Shown piece by piece: positions 7,276 to 14,567 of a stretch of 22,816 nt of DNA. The notes under the pieces are model-generated. The model worked only from the letters and a program-made list of their open reading frames with translations, did not search any database and was not told the DNA's origin. The stretch is from CAZPAV01 sp964584755 (GTDB taxonomy: Bacteria; Actinomycetota; Acidimicrobiia; Spongiisociales; UBA5794). Position 1 is the first letter of the stretch, and each line of letters starts with the position of its first letter. The translations under genes and the position numbers were made by a program. The stretch is taken from assembly GCA_964584755.1 (NCBI GenBank), contig CAZPAV010000043.1, forward strand, positions 1-22,816, in the 5' to 3' direction.

Positions 7276-8141
7276 CAGGGCTCCTCTCGTCGGGGTCGCG
7301 TCAGGGGGAGTCGCGGGTCCGGGTCCAGGGCGTCGAGCACGGCGCGCATCTCGGCATGGGCGGGGTCGTCACGGAACCTCCAGATCCGCTCGGGACCGGG
7401 ACCGGCCATCACGTTGAGGTAGTACATGTGATGACCGGGCGCGGTGGCGGCAGGCCCGTGGAAGCCGCGGGGGACCAGATACACGTCCCCGTCCCGCACC
7501 CGGACCGTGTCGTCGATCTCGCCGTCGCTCGTCGTGCAGGCGAAGAAGCCGAAACCGTGGGCGCCGTCGATCCGGAAGTAGTAGATCTCCTCGAGGGGCA
7601 CCTCGTCGGGAGCGTTCTCGTCGTGCTTGTGCGGCGGATACGACGACCAGCCGCCCTCCGGGGTGAGCACCTCGACCGCGATGAGGCGGTCGGCCGCGGC
7701 GACCCCGGCGGCGAGGAAGTTGTTGATCTGGCGGCTGGCCGGGCCACCCCCGCGGACCTCGACGGGCACGTCCTCGGCGGCGACGCGGTAGGGCGCGATG
7801 CGCCGTCGCGCCGGTGCGCTGCACAGCGCGAACTCGCCTCCACCAGGCGACGCGATCCGCACCCGCGAACGAACGGGGGCGTACACGAAGTCCGTCACCG
7901 CGTCGAAGACGCCGGTGCGGCCGAGGAGGACGAAGCGGGTGTCGTCGACGTCCACCTCCGCGCCCCCCCGCAGGGGGAGGATCGCGACCTCGGAGGTCCC
8001 GGTGGCGAACTCGTGGGCGGCGCCGGCGGCGAGGGGGAGGATGCGGAGTCCGGCGAAGTCCCAGGCGGCGACGGCGGGGGTGACGACGGTGGTGTAGGGG
8101 CCTCCGTGGAGGGATCCGGCGGGGTGGAAACGTCGGGTCAT
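7275..8141 (-). CDS. iolB: 5-deoxy-glucuronate isomerase IolB
   Basis: A 288-residue bicupin-type enzyme that should convert 5-deoxy-D-glucuronate into 2-deoxy-5-keto-D-gluconate in inositol breakdown. The C-terminal cupin carries likely metal ligands in SYPPHKHDE (His171, His173), LEEIYYF (Glu184 or Glu185) and PRGFHGP (His228). The start MTRRFHPAG and the RQINNFL stretch fit the IolB family, which is usually 270-300 residues. A longer open frame exists upstream of this ATG, but it is arginine- and proline-rich and lies over the neighbouring gene, so the ATG at 8141 is preferred. It overlaps the stop of the Cgl0158-type gene by four bases (ATGA) and is directly followed by the ACT-domain gene. 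Confidence 0.94.
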   Translation of the reverse strand: MTRRFHPAGSLHGGPYTTVVTPAVAAWDFAGLRILPLAAGAAHEFATGTSEVAILPLRGGAEVDVDDTRFVLLGRTGVFDAVTDFVYAPVRSRVRIASPGGGEFALCSAPARRRIAPYRVAAEDVPVEVRGGGPASRQINNFLAAGVAAADRLIAVEVLTPEGGWSSYPPHKHDENAPDEVPLEEIYYFRIDGAHGFGFFACTTSDGEIDDTVRVRDGDVYLVPRGFHGPAATAPGHHMYYLNVMAGPGPERIWRFRDDPAHAEMRAVLDALDPDPRLPLTRPRREEP

Positions 8142-9037
8142 GTGGTGGTTCTCCTGAGGAGCGCGGCGGCGGCGGCGATGGCGCCGGGGACGTCGCCGTC
8201 GGGCGGGTAGAGGAGGGTCCGGCCGGCGACGAGGCCGCGGACCTGGGGTCGGCGGAGGGCACGCGCCCAGCCGCGGTGGACTCGGGTGGGGTCGGATCCG
8301 GGGTCTCCTCCGAGGAGGAGGACGGGGAGGGTGGTGGCGGCGAGGACGTCGTCGATGGCGTCGGTGGCGGGGAGTTTGAGCCAGGTGTGTGCGGAGCTGG
8401 CGCCCAGTCCGCTCGCCACGGTGACGGCGCGTACCAGGGCGGGGGGGTCGAGGACGACGCGGGCGTTCCCGGCCCGGCCCTCGGTGGCGGGCAGGGGCTC
8501 CACCATGGCCATGAGGCCTCGGTCCGCCAGTGCGGTGACCGCCGCGGCGCACGCGGCGAGGGTGGGGTTCGTGCCCGGGTCGTCGGGGTCGATGCGGAGG
8601 AGCATCTTCCCGCCGGTGAAGCCCATGGCGGCGAGGTGGGCGGCGTCGTAGCCGGTCATGCGGTCGTCGAGTTCCCACACCGCGCCGGTGAGGCCGCTGC
8701 GGTTCATGGAGCCGATCACGAGTCTGCGGTCGAGGGCGCCGAGGAGGAGGAGGTCGTCGATGATGTCGGCGGTGCCGAGGACGCCGTCGACGCGGGGGTC
8801 GTCGAGGGCGAGGAGGATGCGTCCGAGGAGCTCCCTGCGGTCGGCCATGGCGGCGGGGTCGGAACCGACCCGGAGGGCGCCTCGTGCGGGATGGTCGACG
8901 GCGAGGAGGAGGAGATCGCCTCGCTGGAGGGCTTCGGTGAGAGGGAGGGCGTGGCGGGAGCGGGCCGCCTCGGCCACCGCCTCGGGGGTGTGGGCGCGGG
9001 TGTCGAGGAGTCGACGGAAGGTGGCGTCATCGAGCAT
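8138..9037 (-). CDS. Cgl0158-type (beta/alpha)8-barrel protein, candidate class I aldolase of inositol catabolism
   Basis: A 299-residue protein resembling the Cgl0158 family found in actinobacterial iol clusters, related to class I aldolases of the DeoC/LacD/FbaB fold. Barrel signatures are LLLLAVDHPARG (42-53), GGKMLLRID (142-150), MAMVEPLP (177-183), AHTWLKLP (216-223), LLLGGDP and GLVAGRTLLYP (268-278). Lys144 or Lys221 could form a Schiff base. Its likely job is cleavage of 2-deoxy-5-keto-D-gluconate 6-phosphate to malonate semialdehyde and dihydroxyacetone phosphate, the IolJ step, because no IolJ homologue is present. That function is inference. The ATG at 9037 has an AAGGA ribosome site about seven bases upstream. 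An upstream-extended frame lies antisense to the lipoprotein gene and is rejected. Downstream it overlaps iolB by four bases. Confidence 0.82.
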   Translation of the reverse strand: MLDDATFRRLLDTRAHTPEAVAEAARSRHALPLTEALQRGDLLLLAVDHPARGALRVGSDPAAMADRRELLGRILLALDDPRVDGVLGTADIIDDLLLLGALDRRLVIGSMNRSGLTGAVWELDDRMTGYDAAHLAAMGFTGGKMLLRIDPDDPGTNPTLAACAAAVTALADRGLMAMVEPLPATEGRAGNARVVLDPPALVRAVTVASGLGASSAHTWLKLPATDAIDDVLAATTLPVLLLGGDPGSDPTRVHRGWARALRRPQVRGLVAGRTLLYPPDGDVPGAIAAAAALLRRTTT

Positions 9038-9071
9038 GGCGAGTCCTTGCGGTGACGGTACCGTGGCGGGC

Positions 9072-9614
9072 GTGACCCGTACCCGGATCGTGGCCCTGCT
9101 CCTCGCCGGCGTGCTCGTCGCCGGTTGTGGCGGCGGGACGCGTCTGGTCGCCGATCCGGGCGTGCCCGGGGACCTCGAGGCACTCGCCCGGGACCTCTGG
9201 CCGCGGTTCCTGGCGGCGTTCCCGGCCCGGGTGGCGTGCATCGGGGAGGTGCACCTGGCAGTGGCCTGGACGCTCGAGGAGAAGGCCGAGTACGACCCGG
9301 CGAGTCGCACCGTGACGGTGCGGGCCCCGGCCACCGCCGCCCAGCTCTCCGAGTCGATCGTCCACGAGCTCGGTCACCACCTCGAGTTCGCCTGCCCCTC
9401 CCAGGCGACGGTTCGTGACCGTTTCCGGAAAGCGGAGGGCCTCCCCGCCGCGGGTGGCTGGTTCGACGGGTCGCGTTGGCGGGACGTCCCCTCCGAGCAT
9501 TGGGCGGAGGCGGTGGTCGCCTACGTGCTCGGCGGGCGGCTCGCCCACCGGGGGACGGTGCCGGTGACCGAGCCGGCCGTCGCCGTGGTGGAGGCCTGGG
9601 CGCGGGATCGCTGA
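9072..9614 (+). CDS. Lipoprotein with HExxH zinc-metallopeptidase motif
   Basis: A 180-residue putative exported lipoprotein. The N-terminus MTRTRIVALLLAGVLVAGC is a short basic region, a hydrophobic stretch and a lipobox with Cys19. HELGHH at 98-103 is a zinc-protease motif (His98, Glu99, His102). Downstream, SEHWAEAV (141-148) could supply a glutamate third ligand, as in lethal-factor-like and other gluzincin peptidases. Cys56 and Cys108 could form a disulfide outside the cell. The substrate is unknown, and it may be a peptidase-fold protein rather than an active enzyme. GTG 9072 is chosen because it begins just before the signal; GTG 9063 is an alternative. The gene lies opposite to the iol operon, 34 bases from the divergent Cgl0158-type start and one base from the convergent iolC stop. 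Confidence 0.78.
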   Translation: MTRTRIVALLLAGVLVAGCGGGTRLVADPGVPGDLEALARDLWPRFLAAFPARVACIGEVHLAVAWTLEEKAEYDPASRTVTVRAPATAAQLSESIVHELGHHLEFACPSQATVRDRFRKAEGLPAAGGWFDGSRWRDVPSEHWAEAVVAYVLGGRLAHRGTVPVTEPAVAVVEAWARDR

Positions 9615-9615
9615 C

Positions 9616-10590
9616 TCACGCATCGGTCCGCTCCAGGAGGGCTCGTACCGTGGCCTCGTCGGGCATCTCGTCGGCGCATCCGAGGCGGGAGGCGACGTGG
9701 GCGCCGGCGGCGTTCCCGAAACGCACCGCCGTCCCCGCGTCCCATCCCTCGAGGATGCCGTGACAGAGCGCCCCCCCGAAGGCGTCGCCGGCTCCGAGGC
9801 CGCAGACGACCTCGACGGGGATGGGGGGCACGAGGGCGGTCCCGCCGTCCCAGGCGACGAGCACCCCGGCCGGACCCAGCTTCACGACCGCCCAGTCGAG
9901 TCCCCGGGCGAGGAGCCGTCGCGCCTGCTCCTCGGGAGGGGCGTCCCCGACCGCCACGGCACACTCCTCCCGGTTCCCCACCGCCACGGTCGCATAGCGG
10001 AGCGCCTCACGCTGCATCTCCCCGGCCTCCTCGGGAGACCGCCAGAACATGGGGCGGTAGTCGAGGTCGTGCACCGTGGTGCCGGCCCTCCCCCGGGCGG
10101 CCAGGACGGCCAGCGTCGTCGATCGGCTCGGCTCGTCCGAGAGCCGGGTCCCCGTCGTCCAGAGGATCCGGGCGGCACGGATCGCCGCCACATCGAGGTC
10201 CGCGACGGTGAGGTTCATGTCGGGCGCCTTCGGCTCACGGTAGAACAGCAGCGGGAACCGGTCCGGGGGCCACACCTCGCAGAACACCAGCGGTGTCCGC
10301 AACACCGGATCGGTTCCCACCCAACGATCGTCCACGCCGAAGGCCGTCAGCGCCTCCCGAACGTACGTCCCGAACCCGTCCGCCCCCACCTTCGTCACCA
10401 CCGCCGTCCGGTGCCCGTACCGGGCCGCGGCGACCGCCACGTTCGTCGCGGTGCCACCCAGCGACTTGGCGAACGTCCGAACCCGGGCCAACGGAACCCG
10501 ATGCTGCTCCGGATACAGGTCCACCGAGACCCGCCCGATCGTGATCACGTCGAAGACGGGGACGTCCACGTCAGGAGGTGCCGCCGCCAC
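9616..10590 (-). CDS. iolC: 5-dehydro-2-deoxygluconokinase IolC (PfkB family)
   Basis: A 324-residue PfkB/ribokinase-family sugar kinase expected to phosphorylate 2-deoxy-5-keto-D-gluconate at C6 with ATP. The N-terminal family motif is seen in FAKSLGGTATNVAVAAARYG (40-59), and the C-terminal motif in CGLGAGDAFGGALCHG (263-278), where Asp269 is the catalytic base. FYREPKAPDMNL (116-127) is characteristic of IolC rather than other PfkB kinases. The GTG start at 10590 lies within the end of the ATPase gene (20-base overlap). A second in-frame GTG at 10569, one base after the ATPase stop, would drop seven residues and still keep the whole fold. The gene ends against the convergent lipoprotein gene with a one-base gap and no visible terminator. 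Confidence 0.94.
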   Translation of the reverse strand: MAAAPPDVDVPVFDVITIGRVSVDLYPEQHRVPLARVRTFAKSLGGTATNVAVAAARYGHRTAVVTKVGADGFGTYVREALTAFGVDDRWVGTDPVLRTPLVFCEVWPPDRFPLLFYREPKAPDMNLTVADLDVAAIRAARILWTTGTRLSDEPSRSTTLAVLAARGRAGTTVHDLDYRPMFWRSPEEAGEMQREALRYATVAVGNREECAVAVGDAPPEEQARRLLARGLDWAVVKLGPAGVLVAWDGGTALVPPIPVEVVCGLGAGDAFGGALCHGILEGWDAGTAVRFGNAAGAHVASRLGCADEMPDEATVRALLERTDA

Positions 10591-11413
10591 CCTCGGACTC
10601 CACCCCCGCCCCGTCCTCCCCCGAGGCCGCGGCGCGTTCCAGCTCGTGCTGGAGCACCTCGAGGTCGGCGCCGCCGGCCATCATCTGGATGAGCTGCTCC
10701 AGAGGGAGCTCCTCCTTGGGGTAGTCCCCGTAGACGTGGCCGCGGCGCAGGATGACGAAGTGGTCGCCCACCGGGTAGGCGTGGTGGGGGTTGTGGGTGA
10801 TGAAGATGACGCCGATCCCGCGACGTTTCGCCTGGACGATGTAGCGGAGGACCACGCCGGCCTGCTTGACGCCGAGCGCCGCCGTGGGCTCGTCGAGGAT
10901 GAGGACCCTGGCGCCGAAGAAGACCGCCCGGGCGATGGCCACCGACTGTCGCTCGCCCCCCGAGAGGGTCCCCACCGGCTGGTCGGGATCGCGGATGTCG
11001 ATCCCCATCTTGCCGAGCTCGTCCCGCGTGGTCCGCTTGGCGAACTCCGTGTCGAAGCGTCGCCACGGACCGAGTCCCCGAGTCGGCTCCGAGCCGAGGA
11101 AGAAGTTCCTCCAGATGGACATGAGCGGGATCATCGCCAGGTCCTGGTAGACGGTGGCGATCCCCATCTCGAGGGCGGCGCGGGGGGAGTCGAGCTCGAC
11201 GCGCCGCCCGTCGAACCGGTACTCGCCCTCGTCGGGCTTGTGCACGCCGGAGAGGATCTTGATGAGCGTGGACTTCCCGGCGCCGTTGTCGCCGAGGAGG
11301 CAGGTCACCTCGCCGGCCTTCACGAACATGGACACGTCCTTGAGGGCGACGACCGAGCCGAAGTACTTCGCGATGTGCTCGACTTCGAGGAGGGGGGTGT
11401 GGTTGCCGCTCAT
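10571..11413 (-). CDS. Sugar ABC transporter ATP-binding protein (single-domain, FrcA-like)
   Basis: A 280-residue ATPase of the carbohydrate uptake family. Walker A is GDNGAGKS (41-48), the Q-loop Gln90 sits in TVYQDLAM, the signature is LSGGERQ (150-156), Walker B is LILDEP (171-176), and the switch His207 is in ITHNPH. It has only one nucleotide-binding domain, unlike the fused pairs of RbsA or MglA, so it should act as a homodimer like FrcA. The last 30 residues form a Glu/Gly-rich tail. The ATG overlaps the permease stop by four bases (ATGA). With the binding protein and permease it forms a complete importer embedded between iolE and iolC, so inositol or an inositol isomer is the likely cargo (inference). 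Confidence 0.93.
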   Translation of the reverse strand: MSGNHTPLLEVEHIAKYFGSVVALKDVSMFVKAGEVTCLLGDNGAGKSTLIKILSGVHKPDEGEYRFDGRRVELDSPRAALEMGIATVYQDLAMIPLMSIWRNFFLGSEPTRGLGPWRRFDTEFAKRTTRDELGKMGIDIRDPDQPVGTLSGGERQSVAIARAVFFGARVLILDEPTAALGVKQAGVVLRYIVQAKRRGIGVIFITHNPHHAYPVGDHFVILRRGHVYGDYPKEELPLEQLIQMMAGGADLEVLQHELERAAASGEDGAGVESEGGGGTS

Positions 11414-12480
11414 TGCCGTGCCGCCTTCTGTCGGATGTACTCGTTGAAGACCACCGCGATGACGAGGACGCCCCCGACGAAGACCTGGAACCAGTCGCCG
11501 TCGACCCCGGTGATCCGAATCCCCTGCTTCACCATGGCGAAGATGAACGCGCCGAAGGCGGCGCCGACCGCGGATCCGTAGCCGCCGGTGAGCAGCGTTC
11601 CCCCCACGACCGCGGCGATGATCGCCGTGAACTCCTGTCCGGTACCCCGCAGGGTGTCGGCACCGGTGAACTGCACCGCCTGCACGACGGCCACGAGCCA
11701 CGCCGCGAACGCCGTGGTCATGAAGAGAGCCACCTTCGTCCGGTCGACGGGGACCCCGACGTTACGGGCCGCGTTCGGGTCCCCGCCGGCGCCGAAGATC
11801 CAGTTGCCCCAGACCATGCGGAGGAGGACCCAGGTGGACACCACCACGAGGAGCCACCACCAGAGGATGGAGACCCGGAAGGTGCCGTTCCCGATGGTCA
11901 GGGAGCTGGCGAAGACCTTGTTGGCGAGTCCGTAGCCGGGGACCTGGTCGAGGTGGCCGAGTTGGGTGCGGTTCGTGAGGGTGCGGGTGAGGGCGATGGT
12001 GAGCCCCCGGAAGATGAACAGGGTGCCGAGGGTGACGATGAAGGAGGGGAGCTTCGTCTTGATGACGAGCATCCCGTTGAACCAGCCCACGGCGAGGGAG
12101 AACGCGAGGGCGACGAGGAGTGCCGGCCACAGGTTCCACCCGAATCCACCCTGTGCGCCCGGGGTGACGAGGACCATGATGGTCATGCTGGCGAAGCCGA
12201 CGATCGAGCCGATCGAGAGATCGAACTCCCCTCCGATCATGAGGAGGGTCACGGCCGCGGCGAGGATGCCGAGCGGAGCCGCCGCGTTGAGGATCGAGGA
12301 GGTCGAGCCCCAGCTGATGAAGTTGTTGTTCCGGGCGATCGTGGCGAAGAATGCCCAGACCAGTACGGCACCGACCACGGCCCCGAGCTCGGGGCGGGCC
12401 AGGAGCCGGGAGAGCCGGCTCACCTCCCGGACCCGTTCGTCCTCGCGTCCCACCGGCGGTGCGGTGCCCGTCGTCGTCAC
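11410..12480 (-). CDS. Sugar ABC transporter permease (RbsC/FrcC-like)
   Basis: A 356-residue integral membrane permease of the branched-chain/ribose (BPD_transp_2) class. It has a short soluble N-terminus and then about nine or ten hydrophobic segments. The conserved motif GGEFDLSIGS (83-92) corresponds to the GGxDLSVG motif of RbsC-like permeases, and IIAAVVGGTLLTGGYGS near residue 285-300 is the matching C-terminal signature. GTG 12480 is chosen because AAGGAGG lies six bases upstream. A longer open frame continues upstream, but it would have to read through the intercistronic hairpin region and lacks a ribosome site. It is co-transcribed with the binding protein (upstream) and the ATPase (downstream). 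Confidence 0.92.
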   Translation of the reverse strand: MTTTGTAPPVGREDERVREVSRLSRLLARPELGAVVGAVLVWAFFATIARNNNFISWGSTSSILNAAAPLGILAAAVTLLMIGGEFDLSIGSIVGFASMTIMVLVTPGAQGGFGWNLWPALLVALAFSLAVGWFNGMLVIKTKLPSFIVTLGTLFIFRGLTIALTRTLTNRTQLGHLDQVPGYGLANKVFASSLTIGNGTFRVSILWWWLLVVVSTWVLLRMVWGNWIFGAGGDPNAARNVGVPVDRTKVALFMTTAFAAWLVAVVQAVQFTGADTLRGTGQEFTAIIAAVVGGTLLTGGYGSAVGAAFGAFIFAMVKQGIRITGVDGDWFQVFVGGVLVIAVVFNEYIRQKAARQ

Positions 12481-12510
12481 CGTGCCCCTCCTTCGTCTGG
12501 TCGTCGTCCC

Positions 12511-12558
12511 GACGCTACCGGAACGGGGGCCCACCCGCGGGTGGGCCCCCTCCGGCGT
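12511..12558 (-). promoter_or_regulatory. Strong intercistronic stem-loop between binding-protein and permease genes
   Basis: Bases 12525-12550 form a perfect palindrome with 13-base halves (GGGGGCCCACCCG and its complement), which folds with a CGCG turn. Outside it the stem extends through CCGGA/TCCGG and GACG/CGTC with small left-side bulges, giving more than 20 base pairs. It sits in the 84-base gap after the binding-protein stop. No T-run follows on the minus strand, so it looks like an mRNA-stabilising or partially terminating hairpin rather than a full terminator. Such hairpins are known to raise binding-protein levels over permease, as with malE-malF. Confidence 0.8.
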
Positions 12559-12564
12559 CGGGGA

Positions 12565-13587
12565 TCAGCGGAGCCCCTGCTCCGAGTACTTGATGACGTC
12601 GCCGGCGGTGTCGGCCGTGACGATCTGAGGACCGGTCAGGATGACCCGGTCCACCGAGCCGAGCGGCAGGGCGCCCGTCTCGAGGTACTTCGTGAGCAAC
12701 ACGATCGGCAGGTACCCCTGCAGGTACTGCGCCTGGTCGATGGCGAACAGCATGTTGCCGTTCTGGATCTCCTCGAGGACCTTCGGCGACATGTCGAAGG
12801 TGGCGAACTTCACCTTCCCCAGCAGGCCGGCCTGCTCGAGGGCGGCGAGCGTCGGCTCGGCGCCCGTGGGGCCCAGCGTCAGGATGCCGTCGAGACCTGC
12901 GTTGGCCTGGAGCTCGGCGGCCACGGCCTCCTGGGCTCCGGTCGGGTCGGCGAGATCCACCGGCACGACCTTGACCTTCTTGCCGAGGCCGTCCTGGAAT
13001 CCCTGGCACCGCTGGTCGAGGGCGGCGTTGCCGACCTCCTGGTTGATGCAGATGGCGTTCTGCACGCCCTGCTCGGCGAACCGCTGCCCGGCGATGAGGC
13101 CGGCGGCGTACTCGGTCTGACCGACGTGGACGAGGACCCCGAGGTCCTTGAAGACGTCACTGCCGGAGTTCATCGAGATGACGGGGATCCCGGCGGCGAC
13201 GGCGGCCTTGATCGATGGTCCGAGCGCGTCGGCGTCGGGGATCGTCACGACGAGACCGTCCGGCTTCGAGGCGACCGCGGCGTCGATGATCTGACTCATC
13301 TCCACCATGTCGAAGGTCCCGGGAGCCTGGTACTCGACCTGGACTCCCATGTCCTTCGCGGCGTCCTTCACGCCGTTGGCGGCCACGGACCAGAACGGAT
13401 CGGACGACTGCCCGTGGGAGACGACGACGAACCGGTAGCTTCGCTGGCTCACCGCTCCCTGGGTGGTCGACGGGCTCGCCGTGGTACCGGACGAGCCGGC
13501 CGTGGTGGTCGAGCCGCCGCCGCTGCTGCACGCCGCGGCCACGAGACCCAGCGCGAGCACGAGCGCGACCCATAGGCGTTTCCTCAT
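12565..13587 (-). CDS. Sugar ABC transporter substrate-binding lipoprotein
   Basis: A 340-residue periplasmic-binding-protein type 1 lipoprotein. The signal MRKRLWVALVLALGLVAAAC gives a lipidated Cys20, followed by a Ser/Thr/Gly-rich linker to about residue 45. The binding fold starts YRFVVVSHGQSSDPFWS and contains GLVVTIPDADALG, GIPVISMNSG, DGILTLGPTGAEP and the hinge-side QAQYLQGYLP, the pattern of ribose/galactose/inositol binding proteins. It presumably captures inositol or an isomer and delivers it to the permease. ATG 13587 has GAGGAGG six to seven bases upstream. Another ATG six bases further upstream is out of frame. The start overlaps the iolE stop by four bases, and a strong hairpin follows the stop. 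Confidence 0.93.
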   Translation of the reverse strand: MRKRLWVALVLALGLVAAACSSGGGSTTTAGSSGTTASPSTTQGAVSQRSYRFVVVSHGQSSDPFWSVAANGVKDAAKDMGVQVEYQAPGTFDMVEMSQIIDAAVASKPDGLVVTIPDADALGPSIKAAVAAGIPVISMNSGSDVFKDLGVLVHVGQTEYAAGLIAGQRFAEQGVQNAICINQEVGNAALDQRCQGFQDGLGKKVKVVPVDLADPTGAQEAVAAELQANAGLDGILTLGPTGAEPTLAALEQAGLLGKVKFATFDMSPKVLEEIQNGNMLFAIDQAQYLQGYLPIVLLTKYLETGALPLGSVDRVILTGPQIVTADTAGDVIKYSEQGLR

Positions 13588-14567
13588 GCCATACCTCCTC
13601 TTTCCGTGTTCGATGGCGCGTCGTGGGCACGCCCTCCCTCCGCGTCCGTCGGGGGATCCGGCGAACGTTCGTGCCGATGCTCTCCGTCGGCCAGGCCACG
13701 CAGGAAGGCGTAGCCGGCACCGACGTCGACCATCGGCCCACGATCTGAAGACGGCGGCTCGGTCAGGACGCGGTCCTGCTCGATGACGTACCAGCCCCGG
13801 TAGCCGTTGCGCTCCAGGTGCCGGACGACCGCGGCGAGGTCGAGGTCGCCGCTCCCGACCGGGGGGTAGAGGCCCGCCGCGACCGCGTCGCGATACCCCC
13901 GGGCTCCGGACCGCACCTCGGCGGCGAGGTGCTCGTCGAGGTCCTTGAGGTGGACGTGAACGACCCGCTCCAGGGCGAGATCGACGACCTTCAGGGGGTC
14001 GGAGCCGCCGAGTGCCAGGTGGCCGGTGTCGATGCAGATGCCGACCGCGGATCGCTCGAGGAGCCGCTCGACGTCGTGGGGGCGCTCGATGACCATGCCC
14101 CAGTGGGGATGGAGCGCCACCCGCAGGCCGGCCGCGCCGGCGAGCTCCTCGACCCGACCGAGGGCCACGAGGAACCTCCCCCAGGCCTCCCCGTCCATCT
14201 CGGGGTGCCGCTCGTAGCCGGCCCCGGCGTCGTCCGGCCCGACCACCACGACCTGGGCGCCGATACCGGCGAGGGTGGCGGCGGCGCGGGACGCGAGCGC
14301 GAGTTGATCGGCGAGGAGCTCCGGGCGGTGGAGGATGAGTGGCACGAAACCCGCGACGATGCGCAGGTCGTAGGGAGCGAGCACCGCCCGGAGCTCCTGG
14401 GGATCGGTGGGGAGGAAACCTTCGGGGCCGAGCTCGATGGCCCGGAGGCCGATCGCGGCGGCCTGGGAGAGGACCTGGTGTGCCGGGAGCTGGATGCCCC
14501 AGTCGGGGACCTCGCACACGCCCCAGGAGATGGGGGCTCCGGCGATGCGGTCGAGGAGAGACGTCAC
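13584..14567 (-). CDS. iolE: Inosose dehydratase IolE-like protein (AP-endonuclease-2 TIM barrel)
   Basis: A 327-residue sugar phosphate isomerase/epimerase-family barrel. By position between iolG and the transporter it is most likely the dehydratase that converts scyllo-inosose to trihydroxycyclohexane-dione. APISWGVCEVPDWGIQL (11-27) is a typical start for the actinobacterial form. Probable metal ligands are Glu45 (AIELG), His153/His155 (LHPHWG), Asp180 and His183 (DTGH), His204/His206 (HVHLKD) and Glu263 (VIEQD). About 35 C-terminal residues after AFLRGL are hydrophilic and seem non-conserved. GTG 14567 overlaps the iolG stop by four bases (GTGA). The same family includes IolI and IolH isomerases, so the precise reaction is less certain than the fold. 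Confidence 0.82.
   Translation of the reverse strand: MTSLLDRIAGAPISWGVCEVPDWGIQLPAHQVLSQAAAIGLRAIELGPEGFLPTDPQELRAVLAPYDLRIVAGFVPLILHRPELLADQLALASRAAATLAGIGAQVVVVGPDDAGAGYERHPEMDGEAWGRFLVALGRVEELAGAAGLRVALHPHWGMVIERPHDVERLLERSAVGICIDTGHLALGGSDPLKVVDLALERVVHVHLKDLDEHLAAEVRSGARGYRDAVAAGLYPPVGSGDLDLAAVVRHLERNGYRGWYVIEQDRVLTEPPSSDRGPMVDVGAGYAFLRGLADGEHRHERSPDPPTDAEGGRAHDAPSNTERGGMA

Noticed and set aside
9614..9616. A terminator between the lipoprotein gene and iolC
   Set aside because: Only one base separates the two convergent stops, and no stem with a T-run is visible nearby.
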